From: Shinella sp. CPCC 101442
GTDB lineage: Bacteria; Pseudomonadota; Alphaproteobacteria; Rhizobiales; Rhizobiaceae
Direction: 5' to 3'
Length of the DNA: 64,000 nt
Assembly (NCBI RefSeq): GCF_024704725.1
Contig: NZ_JALIQS010000004.1
Coordinates: forward strand, 434,001-498,000
Below the pieces are notes generated by a model. The model saw only the letters and a program-made list of their open reading frames with translations, had not been told where the DNA came from and did not search any database. Made by a program: the position numbers and the translations under genes. Positions 10,201 through 18,900 of the stretch are shown here, piece after piece. Each line of letters opens with the position of its first letter. The first letter of the stretch is position 1.

Positions 10201-12302
10201 TTGTATTGCAACGCCTCTTCGTGAAGCTTTGCCTCTTCATAGGCAAGCGACTTCACCTCGTTAATCGAAATCTCCTGCTGACGTGCAAGCTCCTCGAAGA
10301 TCGGCTCGACATCGTCAAGACGGTTGAGCGCTACCATCAAGGTTGCTCTCAGTCGCATTTCGCGAAGCTGGCCAGCCGGCCCGCGATCAAGAAATGCGAG
10401 AGCTTCTTCGGCATGGCCCCGCTGCCACAGCATCTGCGAGGCCTCAAGGGCTGCCGATGCCATAGCAGGATCGATATCAAGCGATCTACCGAAGGCGGAC
10501 AAAGCGCTCTCGATTTCGTTGAGTTTGCGGAGGTTCCTACCAATCTCAAAATGCAGTTTCGCTGCACCTGCTCCGGCACTTTCGGAATCGGCCAAAGTGC
10601 CGAGTACCTTCAGCGAATCCTGAAACTGCTTGCTACTGTGCAGGATGCGACCGTAGTCGAGAACAATGTCGAGATCGTCGGGCGCAAGGCTGAATGCCTC
10701 GGCCAAGGCCGCTATCGCGGCCGTCGGATCGGTCGACTTCAGCGCGATGCCGCGCTCGCGCAGAATACGCGCCTTGTGCGACGCGACGGTGTGCGGCGGA
10801 GCTTCGGCTTCAACGCTGGCAAGCAGGTCCCAGGCTTCGTCGAACCGCTTTTCCCGCCGCAGGATCTTGACAGCCTCGAAAGCCGCCGGGGTGCTGGCGG
10901 CATCTAACGCCGCCGACTTGCGGAAAGCTGCAACCGCATTCTCGGCGCGCCCGAGCTTGTGGAGGTTTTTGCCAATCTCGAAATGCAGTTTCGCTGCACC
11001 TGCTCCGGTGCTTTCGGAATCGGCCAAAGTGCCGAGTACCTTCAGCGAATCCTGAAACTGCTTGCTGCTGTGCAGGATGCGACCGTAGTCGAGAACAATG
11101 TCGAGATCGTCGGGCGCAATGCTGAATGCCTCGGCCAAGGCCGCTATCGCGGCCGTCGGATCGGTCGACTTCAGCGCGATGCCGCGCTCGCGCAGAATAC
11201 GCGCCTTGTGCGACGCGACGGTGTGCGGCGGAGCTTCGGCTTCAACGCTGGCAAGCAGGTCCCAGGCTTCGTCGAACCGCTTTTCCCGCCGCAGGATCTT
11301 GACAGCCTCGAAAGCCGCCGGGGTGCTGGCAGCATCGAACGCCGCCGACTTGCGGAAAGCTGCAACCGCATCCTCGGCGCGCCCGAGCTTCTGGAAGTTC
11401 CTGCCGATTTCATTATGGAGCTTTGCAGACGTCCGCTTCTTCGACTTTACTTTGGACGCGGGGAGAAGCACATCAAGAGCCGCCTGATATTGCCTAGCCT
11501 CATAAAGGATGAGCCCATAGTCCAGTGCAATCCACGAATCCCGAGGCGCCAGTTCATAGGCTTCCATTAAAGCCGAACGTGCCCCCTTTCTGTTGCTCGC
11601 TTTCATGAGCTTGGCCCGATGGCGCAGTACCCGCGCCCGCTGAAGGGACAAGACGTCGGGCGCCAGATGCTCGCCGTAACGATCCAGCACCTTTAGAGCA
11701 TCTTTAATCTTGCCTCCGGTCGCAAAGGTTTCCACGAGGTCGACTATAGCGAAGATTCCGCTAGGGTGAACGTCGATGGCCTCGCGGAAATCGGCAATAG
11801 CCTTGTCATCCTGCTTCAGGGCGCGAAAGCTCATGCCACGCTCGTATCTAAGCTGGGCCAGTTTTTCCTTGGCAAATTCGACGCTGTCGGGCGGCGACAG
11901 AACCGATATCGATTGAGAGATGCTCTGACCTGACCTTAGGGCCCGACCATAGCCGAGACGGATCTGGGCACTGTTCGGATTTAGTTCGAACGCCCGCTCG
12001 TATGAAGCGAGAGCATCCTTCTTGAAGCCTTTGTCGTGCTGTCCGGCAGCAATCTTGGCATAGAGTGAGGCTGATTCACTCGCATCGCGATCAAGCTTGT
12101 CGAGCGCTGACAAGGCACTCGTATATTCCCCACGCCTGATTCGCGCCCTGACCTTTGAGACCGCATCATCGTTCTTGCTGGGGGGGCTGCCAAGCAACCC
12201 AGCTACCGTAACATAAAATTTTGATTTTTGGCGCACGCCGAAAAACAGCAGCGTTCTGAGCATGATGTTCTTCTCAGAGCGATTCTTATTGCGCTTAATC
12301 AC
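7275..12302 (-). CDS. giant TPR protein with GT4-type and GT9 heptosyltransferase domains
   Basis: 1675 residues. Roughly residues 30-870 are tetratricopeptide-type helical repeats with the recurrent A-x-G-x2-L-x8-A-x4 spacing. A ~150-residue spacer follows. A GT-B family-4 glycosyltransferase occupies about 1020-1360, with GGVEQFL, NGRPDKGLNIAL and the donor-site E-x7-E in SFIETFSRVVIEAQ. A GT9 domain occupies about 1370-1660, with IGVGSGIGNIIQCTPVIRR, HAGCKTGVWMAKRWP and NDSGLMHIADAL, then a cysteine group CSPC...CTC near 1625-1640. GT9 enzymes use ADP-heptose, which the adjacent hld operon makes. A start at MLRTLLFFG, 14 residues downstream, is also possible. Residues about 297-584 are a recent tandem duplication. 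It may be a scaffolded bifunctional transferase for a glycan or a protein acceptor. Confidence 0.85.
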   Translation of the reverse strand: MIKRNKNRSEKNIMLRTLLFFGVRQKSKFYVTVAGLLGSPPSKNDDAVSKVRARIRRGEYTSALSALDKLDRDASESASLYAKIAAGQHDKGFKKDALASYERAFELNPNSAQIRLGYGRALRSGQSISQSISVLSPPDSVEFAKEKLAQLRYERGMSFRALKQDDKAIADFREAIDVHPSGIFAIVDLVETFATGGKIKDALKVLDRYGEHLAPDVLSLQRARVLRHRAKLMKASNRKGARSALMEAYELAPRDSWIALDYGLILYEARQYQAALDVLLPASKVKSKKRTSAKLHNEIGRNFQKLGRAEDAVAAFRKSAAFDAASTPAAFEAVKILRREKRFDEAWDLLASVEAEAPPHTVASHKARILRERGIALKSTDPTAAIAALAEAFSIAPDDLDIVLDYGRILHSSKQFQDSLKVLGTLADSESTGAGAAKLHFEIGKNLHKLGRAENAVAAFRKSAALDAASTPAAFEAVKILRREKRFDEAWDLLASVEAEAPPHTVASHKARILRERGIALKSTDPTAAIAALAEAFSLAPDDLDIVLDYGRILHSSKQFQDSLKVLGTLADSESAGAGAAKLHFEIGRNLRKLNEIESALSAFGRSLDIDPAMASAALEASQMLWQRGHAEEALAFLDRGPAGQLREMRLRATLMVALNRLDDVEPIFEELARQQEISINEVKSLAYEEAKLHEEALQYNLAVLAEQPDDAGTHLRVAKIYRKTKRPELALAASQRVIQLDPENRDAYHFAAESMRALAMFSEAEAFFRKALEINPLRVATMLDLADLRLIAGDLQDALFYTEKALEQSKTMARAYLLDSRINYEMGNLEKALVTCEAAYALDPENTRIQSQLSLIRLGNAMPTRTREFDLCILAPIAVDQFALVKTVALKFAKVIVCGSVDAAVLESVPNIIQLHGDGDWKQQVLAGAAKDVVIAKSPDGLEKCDDLLKGAGIGVGIITTTDQFDLCCWQRECLESCIDAFHPQTYDELISRSLTSLRVRYLDRQDLPQPLSPGDIGQGKEAWLISSSGIKLFGGVEQFLRSMVPVYRSLGFKPVIVGLLEKTDDHLQEGEVDGIPFINLRRNVSNFRELALHRNPAIVHATTGIGYEMIGALNGLQSRLIYGTHFWRDMFHGNGSFENIDINGRIRGEFGLLCARVDQAYANSVYTRDAIRTHFGMSQPIVYSLPFDAAGNDNISQPGEYVLLMNGRPDKGLNIALQAATRLPDVPFKIVASQVSAERVESQISELGLNNVSVIDFTDDTATLYRNSRVVLVPSYSFIETFSRVVIEAQRHGIPVIGSDRGNVPILLEASGIHLPEETDRWVEEIDRLFSDDAYWHNRSRMALKNSDLYPYAEQKTRIDRLVRTSLKRIAIGVGSGIGNIIQCTPVIRRVAEYFGAPVDIILRQDFPGCESIFEGSEWVGSVMPADSYASVAHYDAILLLDCFGALIPHFNTDKLLVARRRFPFNMTRNMHESEFYLMCAKELLGVPYTTEDAAKYFFGNLTMQGEKRRIGVHAGCKTGVWMAKRWPYFEELVARLQSDGFEVCSFGSADEYVEGTTNWTATDLETTARNIASCGYFVANDSGLMHIADALEVPLTTIFAPTSVVKNGPLKATSRVVKIQKDCSPCQFDATKLEQCTCIAEISLEEVYEAVKADLRADDDDSDGFEPNRYQA
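10551..11411 (-). repeat. 432-bp near-identical tandem duplication inside the TPR region
   Basis: The segment starting ATGCAGTTTC at 10551 recurs at 10983, a period of 432 bp (144 residues, about four TPR motifs). Only scattered base changes separate the copies, so the duplication is recent and keeps frame. It invites slippage between copies. Confidence 0.9.
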
Positions 12303-13181
12303 AAACTTGTCTCCCCGGTAGGGCTTGCAGAAAGCGGATGTCCTTTTGGCATCATCCCCAAAAAGTTCCGAACAGGCCAGGCTCGATCACGGCCACAGCC
12401 GGATCGGATGCGTGAACCTCGCCTTGCGAGGGCTCATCAATACGAATTTACCTTTCATATGTCTGCCAAGACTTATCAAGCTCAAAGTGTATTTTCAGGC
12501 AGCCGCAGCCCTTGGAATTAAACCCATCTCCTAAGCCCGATGGAGAAATTCGCCAACCCAATTGCAAGGCCCTGTTTATTAGATACGGTTCGATGCTCTT
12601 TACCTCCGACCTTTGGAGTGCGGTGCAGTTACCCCTCAGTTCGCATGCCACGGTGTGCGGTCGATCATTTCTTTCCGTCCCGGCAATCCCGCCTTGCCGA
12701 GCCAACCGGACAAAAAAATCGTTCTCCAGTGTCAGTTCACCGAACTTGGCGCAAACGCAGTTTGTCGCCGGGCGTGAAGCATTTTCACATCGACCGCTGG
12801 TGTCACCGGTTCTGCCTTGGTCTCATCGCCGAAGACGCCCCCTCAGGGAGTTTTTCTTTCCATTGCTTGATCTGATTCGCATGCACTTCAAACTGCTGGG
12901 ACAATTCCACCAGCGTCTGCTCGCCCCTGATCGCGGCAAGTGCTACTTTCGCCTTGAAAGCCTGTGTGGTTCCGGCGCGGTCCTCCCGTCATGCTCTCTC
13001 CTGTTTCCGGCATTCCAGTCAAAGTCAGGCGGAAATCCCACTTATCCTAGCTGTTCCAGTTTCCCGAGCTACCTTTGGGGGCGAAGTCATGGGCTTGTCC
13101 TCAATTGACTCTTTAGTAGACTGATGAGCACTAGGCGGCAGCTTGGAACACTTGCCGCGGCGATCGCGAATTGGGGGAATC
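12303..13181. other. 879-bp intergenic region
   Basis: The interval separates the divergent giant-TPR gene (minus) and the WcbI-GSCFA gene (plus), so it should carry promoters for both. Its middle (12590-12992) is the IS3 OrfA remnant. No other gene is supported on either strand. Confidence 0.6.
12590..12992 (-). pseudogene. IS3-family transposase OrfA remnant
   Basis: Reading the minus strand from an ATG at 12990-12992, preceded by GGAGAG, gives RRNHT. After a small deletion it continues in another frame with AFKAKVALAAIRGEQTLVEL and QQFEVHANQIKQWKEKL. Two further frame changes give GDETKAEP, then LTLENDF and ARQGGIAGTE, the usual end of this IS3 OrfA class. The HTH and leucine-zipper-like parts are thus recognisable, but at least three frameshifts kill the gene. 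The OrfB half is missing. It lies in the divergent gap between the two giant-gene clusters. Confidence 0.75.
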
Positions 13182-15077
13182 ATGAAAGTTGCAGTACTTG
13201 GGAATTGCCAGTCACATACGTTCGCGCGCTGCGCGGACCTCCTGGTGAGGGACACGCGATTCGATGCAAAAGAAATCCAGTCAAGCGATCAAAACGTCTC
13301 CGAAATTCTCCTCGGGTACAAAACCGCGTTCGTTCAACCCCAGTTAGTCAAAGACATCGACCCATCTCTCACGAAGAAAATTCGCATCATCCCTTTTCCA
13401 AGAATTTCCTTCGGAGGATTGCATCCTGACAACATGTACATGGACTATGATGGCGCCCGCTCATACTCTCCCACCGGACCGTACCATAGTGCCATTGCGC
13501 TTGCATGTTGGTATCATGGTGTCAGCCGAGAAACGGCCAAATCTCTTTACACTAACAAGACATTCGAGGCGCTTCGCTTTCCTCGCTTCTACGAGCATGC
13601 GAAGAAGGTTCTGATCGCAGAGGGCGCAGCGTGCGGCATCGACATCGAGCCGCTGTTCGCGAAGTGGCTCAATTCCGAACTGTTCATGTTGACACTCAAC
13701 CACCCGACACTTCAACCCATGTTCGATGTAGCCAAGATACTCGTGAGCAAAGCGGGATTTGATGTCCTCGATGCCGGACTCTACCCAGAACATCACCTTC
13801 TGAAATTCCCGATTATGCCCGTTTATCCGGACATCGCTCATCGTTTTGGGCATACGGGATCGTTCTACTTCAAGAGGGATGACCGGCGCCCCGGCGGGGC
13901 TGGTGTGTTCGACCTAGGTTCCTTCGTCGACGCGTCTTATGACATCTATGACGGTATGGATCGCAGCAAGATGGCATTGGGTGTGATTTTGCGTGAGCCC
14001 TATCTGTCATACTTCTCTACGATCAAGGATAAGCCGTCCGCTACTCCGAAATCACGCAGAAAGCATCCCTACGTAGACCTGCCCGATTACAATCGCTGGA
14101 AGCAGAGTATCGCGAATGTCAAGCCGGAAGATGTCGATCCGGTCGTCAGTGGCCAGTTCAAACTAACGAAAGACGACAAGGTTGCGACAGCAGGCTCTTG
14201 CTTTGCACAGCACTTGGCGAAGGCGCTGCAGCGGAGTGGCCTGCAATACTATGTCCCCGAAACTGGCGACCCAGCTCACGGCTACGGCACGTATTCGGCT
14301 CGCTATGGCAACGTCTACACCACGGCGCAGCTCAATCAGCTGATCGACCGGGCCTATGGGCGGTTCACGCCGGTCGATGTGGCGTGGCAGAAGGATGAGA
14401 CTATCTTCGTTGATCCGTTCCGCCCGGAAATGCCACTGGAAGATAGTTCATCAGTCGAGGCTCTTGTAGCATCGAGGGAAAAGTTGTTTGGCTTCGTCCG
14501 CACGATGATCGAGACCATGGACTATTTTGTGTTCACTCTAGGCCTTACTGAAGCATGGCGCTCTAAAGCCGACGGCGCAGTGTTCCCTCTGGCTCCTGGC
14601 GTTGCCGCTGGAGAAATGGACTTCGACAAATACGAGTTCGTTAACTTTACAGCCGAGGAGGTGACGCGCGATCTGCTCGAAGCAATCTCGAAAATCCGAG
14701 CGATAAATCCTCGGGTCAAATTCATTCTGACGGTTTCGCCGGTTCCCCTCGCTGCGACCTATGAGTCGCGGCATGTGCTCGTCTCAACAACCTACAGCAA
14801 GTCGGTGCTTCGGATAGCAGCGGAAGCGGCGACGAAAGCTGTTCATGACGTGTTCTATTTCCCCTCCTATGAGATAATCACAGGCAACTTCAACCGCGGC
14901 GCATACTACGAGGACGATCTGCGAGAGGTCAAAATGACTGGCGTTGATCATGTCATGCGCCTTTTCCTGCGCCATTGCACTAACGTCTCCGAAAAAAACG
15001 ATGAGCTCGATGAGGCGACATTGGCGGCGATAGAGGAAAACAATGACATCCTTTGCGCAGAGGACATGCTAATCTGA
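13182..15077 (+). CDS. WcbI-type plus GSCFA-domain fusion protein
   Basis: 631 residues from the ATG at 13182, chosen because GGGGGA lies 5 nt upstream; the frame opens 13 codons earlier without a ribosome site. The N-terminal half (about 1-290) matches the WcbI capsule-biosynthesis domain, starting [15 protein letters not shown] (GNCQS at 7-11) with a later [15 protein letters not shown] segment. WcbI proteins act in capsule assembly as probable acyl-CoA-dependent acetyltransferases. The C-terminal half (about 320-600) is a GSCFA domain: [13 protein letters not shown] around 337-349, FTLGLTEAW and [14 protein letters not shown] is an SGNH-hydrolase-like family of poorly known function. The pairing suggests acyl addition or removal on a surface glycan. 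It precedes the second giant TPR transferase, separated from it by dead IS sequence. Confidence 0.8.
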   Translation: MKVAVLGNCQSHTFARCADLLVRDTRFDAKEIQSSDQNVSEILLGYKTAFVQPQLVKDIDPSLTKKIRIIPFPRISFGGLHPDNMYMDYDGARSYSPTGPYHSAIALACWYHGVSRETAKSLYTNKTFEALRFPRFYEHAKKVLIAEGAACGIDIEPLFAKWLNSELFMLTLNHPTLQPMFDVAKILVSKAGFDVLDAGLYPEHHLLKFPIMPVYPDIAHRFGHTGSFYFKRDDRRPGGAGVFDLGSFVDASYDIYDGMDRSKMALGVILREPYLSYFSTIKDKPSATPKSRRKHPYVDLPDYNRWKQSIANVKPEDVDPVVSGQFKLTKDDKVATAGSCFAQHLAKALQRSGLQYYVPETGDPAHGYGTYSARYGNVYTTAQLNQLIDRAYGRFTPVDVAWQKDETIFVDPFRPEMPLEDSSSVEALVASREKLFGFVRTMIETMDYFVFTLGLTEAWRSKADGAVFPLAPGVAAGEMDFDKYEFVNFTAEEVTRDLLEAISKIRAINPRVKFILTVSPVPLAATYESRHVLVSTTYSKSVLRIAAEAATKAVHDVFYFPSYEIITGNFNRGAYYEDDLREVKMTGVDHVMRLFLRHCTNVSEKNDELDEATLAAIEENNDILCAEDMLI

Positions 15078-15094
15078 CTGACCTTGCCCGCAAG

Positions 15095-15460
15095 TTTGAT
15101 CCAGTTTTGAGTTCGCTCCAGCGGTTTTGGGTTGCGGTATTCGGGGGGGTAGCGGTGGGTTGCGGTGCGGAGCCATTCCGGCTGCGCAGCACCGCATCAC
15201 GTCGCGGGTTGATTGTCTGAGCGAACTCGGCAGGTGTCAGCCAGCCAAGTCCAGAGTGTGGTCTATGATCATTGTAATCGCTGCGCCAGTTTGAAAGCGC
15301 CGATCGAGCATGGGGCAGTGACGAGAAGAGCGTTTCATTCAAGAACTCGTCGCGCAGCCGACCATTGAAGCTTTCGATGAAGGCGTTCTGGATTGGCTTA
15401 CCAGGCGCACTGTAATGCCAATCAATATTGACCCGATCCGTCCATTGCAGGATCGCGTTC
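15095..15460 (-). pseudogene. IS3-family OrfB C-terminal remnant
   Basis: The minus strand encodes the end of an IS3-type integrase core: [20 protein letters not shown], then [20 protein letters not shown] with the catalytic-site glutamate, and [19 protein letters not shown]. Everything N-terminal is missing, and the frame runs directly into an IS5-type fragment at about 15460. A shorter, more diverged copy of the same C-terminus is at 28395-28550. Confidence 0.8.
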
Positions 15461-15742
15461 GGCCGCCAGCGCGGCAAGGATGCGGTCAAGGACACCAAGA
15501 CGGCTCCAGCAGATGAAGCGGTTGTAGAGCGTCTTATGCGGCCGGTAGTCCTTCGGCGTATCCCCCACTGCAAGCCATGCTTGGTGACGTAAATGATGGC
15601 GCTGATCACCCGACGATCGCCCACCCGTGGAACGCCATACGCCAAAGGGAAATACGGTTCGATCCGCGCAATTTGGCGCGCGCTCAACAAAAACAAATCG
15701 CGCAATCTGTCCTCCTGTCGGAAGACAGGAATCACATCTCAA
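15461..15742 (-). pseudogene. IS5-family transposase N-terminal remnant
   Basis: The minus strand gives [40 protein letters not shown] and, after a frameshift, [17 protein letters not shown] and [17 protein letters not shown]. This is the N-terminal third of an IS5-type transposase. It ends at the junction with the IS3 fragment at ~15460. At 15758-15777 the plus strand holds CCTGAG...CTCAGG, possibly near the old IS end. Confidence 0.75.
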
Positions 15743-15964
15743 ACCAAATTTGCAGGTCCTGAGCCTAGGGTCTCAGGTCACTTCTTCTCGATCTTGGCCA
15801 TCCGGCCCCGACTCTTATCTGTCCACATCGTAAGCGTGGATAACGGCCGAGACGCAAGGGAGAGTTGTAAAGCAGATTCTTAGATGTCAGCGCTTTTTAC
15901 CGCGCAGGTTGCTGTGCATCAGAAAAGCTATATCGTGAAATCGACCGAGTGGTGATGAAGGGGC

Positions 15965-18900
15965 ATGGATTTGGAAGCTATCGACGAGAAGTATCGGTCC
16001 GGTGACATTAACGGCGCAATCAACGAGCTTGAGGCTGCGCTCGAAAAAAGCCCGGAGAGCTCTGGCCTCTGGTTGCGCCTTGCCCGCATGCGTCGTGACA
16101 TGAATAAGCACAATGAGGCCGTAGACGCCTTCGAGCGATCAGCCGCATTGTCCAAACTGGACGACCGGAACACGCTTTTGTTTGCGCGCTCCGCGCTTCG
16201 TGCGGACGCAACAGCGCGCGCGGCCGAGCTACTTGCATCATTGCCCGCCACACCCGAAGTGCAGCGCCTTCTCGCCGAGGCACTGGCCCGATCAGGCGAT
16301 CTGGAGGGGGCAGCCAAAGCGATCGAGGCAGCACTCGAACATGCGCCTGAGGACGCAGACCTCTGGCTGCGCCTCGCCCGCATACGTCGCGACATGAGTG
16401 AACACAATGAGGCCGTAGACGCCTTCGAGCGATCAGCCGCATTGGCCAAACTGGACGACCGGAACACGCTTTTGTTTGCGCGCTCCGCGCTTCGTGCGGA
16501 CGCAACAGCGCGCGCGGTCGAGCTACTTGCATCATTGCCCGCCACACCCGAAGTGCAGCGCCTTCTTGCCGAGGCACTGGCCCGATCTGGCGATCTGGAA
16601 GGGGCAGCCAAAGCGATCGAGGCAGTACTCGAACATGCACCTGAAGACGCAGATCTCTGGCTGCGCCTCGCCCGCATACGTCGCGACATGAGTGAACACA
16701 ATGAGGCCGTAGACGCCTTTGAACGATCAGCCGCATTGGCCAAACCGGACGACCGAAACACACTTTTGTTTGCGCGCACGGCCTTGCGTGCAAACGCACC
16801 TGCACGCGCCACCGATCTGCTCCTGTCGCTGCCTTCTACGCCCGAGATACAACGTGTGCTTGTCGATGCCTTAACACGGTCAGGCGATCTTGGCGGAGCG
16901 GTTAAGACGCTTGAGGCGCTACTGGAGCAGGACCCACAAAACACGGATCTTCGCTTGCGGTTAACCCGCCTGCGTCGCGATATGCAAAAGCAAATCCAGG
17001 CAACGAAGGCTGCAACGCGACGCGAGGACGGTGTTTCCCGTATTGGTGCTGCGGACCAGTCAGCCAAGGCTGCGGAAGCACTTCATACCTCTGATGCATT
17101 GGAAGCGAAGGGCGATCTGGCCGGAGCACTTGATGCACTTTTTCAGCATCTCGATTTTCGACCGAAGGACGTCGGGAAATGGAAGAGGGCGGGTATGCTT
17201 GCGGGGAGGATTGGCGACCTCTCCGATGTTCTCCCTGCTGAGGTTTTAAGCTTATGCAAAGACGACGATACCGCGTTCGCTAAGCTCGGGATGTTCCTAG
17301 GAGGCTATGCCCAAACGAGTACGAGCAACGCACTTGTCAAATCGCCTGAGCGTGAGCTGGCCGTGGATATGTTGCTCGCCGCCCAAGAGAGGGACTGGAA
17401 GACCAACGAACCGGCGAGAATGGCCTTCGATCTCTTGCTTGGAATCGATGAACTAGACACATGCGCTCGACTTCTCGACAGGTGGGACGAGAGGCGCCCC
17501 AACGATCCGCACCGCCTTATTTCCTGTTCGCGCCTCGCGGCCGCCAGAGGTGATTTCGATTTGGCATTCGAGACTGCTCTAGAAGCGACGCACATAGCGC
17601 CGTTGATCGGCGCCACGCACAGGCGTCTAGCGAAATGCTATCAAATCAAGGCGCAATTCGGTGCTGCGCTCACTAGTTTGCGGCGTGCGTCGACACATTC
17701 TCCCAGAGACCAAGGCATTCTTAACGAGATCCGCGTTCTTGTGCAGGAAGCGAGGGCTATACGAGCCTATCCAGAAGATGGCGAGTTTGGCAGCGAAATT
17801 ATTTTTTTGGCAGCGGACGCTAATAGCGAAACCCTTAGGGCTTCGGTAAAGAGTGGAAATGCTGCAGACAGCACGCAGCGCTGGCTAATCTTCTGCCATG
17901 CTGACAGGTTCGAGATGCTGCGCACCGAACTGGCCCAGCAGCGACAAGCCAAAGGAACCGCATATCACTTCGGTGGGAGCTTTGACGGGGAGCCGAACCA
18001 AGCTGATGCGGAGTGGATTGCGCTTACACCGGCAATGCTCGCAACGCTGCTTGAGCGTGGGGCCCACACCGGAGCAGAATGCCTCAACGACCTGATGGTG
18101 AATTTCCGAGGCGCATATGTGCCACTGTCAGTATCTGACGGATCAACACGTTTGTTACGCGAGCGTGTAACCGCAAAAATGCCCGTCTTGCCCGATACGC
18201 CCCGGGAAATATTCCAAACACCGGCAGCGGCTTTGCTGAGCGGCGATAGTCGGAATCCGATCAGCCTTGCTGCCGGACAGGCTACTTTAGCGCATACAAC
18301 TTTCGTCGTTACCCCATCAGACTGGGCGGAGCTCCAGCGCTACCAAGATCTTAATCTCACTTATTTTGTGCTCATTCCACCAGGATTTACCGATTCATGG
18401 GATGATCTCGAAGACGAAGCAGTGAGACGGGATGTTCCCTGGGTTTCTAAAGCTTCCAGCATCATTTTTACAACTGTCGCGGATGAAGAGCGATTTGAGG
18501 ATCGATTGAGGATCGCCGCCTGCGTCTACAAGAGCTTTGCAGACGGAATAGACGCATCACTCCGATCGGCGCGAACGCGTGTTTGTGTCGCAGTGGGTGC
18601 GGGAATTGGTAATATTCTTTTCACCACGCCGCTGATCCGTGCCATTGCGGAAGAAGTTGGCGGCCCAATTGATATCGCCATCAATTCGCCGGTCGGATCT
18701 GCCGTTCAGCTTTTTGGCGAAAGCCAGTATGTCAATCTTGCCTTCACCATCGATCACAAGCATGAGGTTGTGTACGATAAGGTCTTTGTCACCAGCAGTT
18801 TCGGCAATACGGTTTTCGGATATCGAGCCCACCAAAGAGTTTCCCAGCGTCCGACTTATGAGTTTCAGGTTCGTACTCGGACCATGAACGAGGGCGCCTA

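Noticed and set aside
9345-10907. 520-codon plus-strand frame over the first giant gene
   Set aside because: Antisense of the TPR region, repeated because the gene itself is duplicated there.
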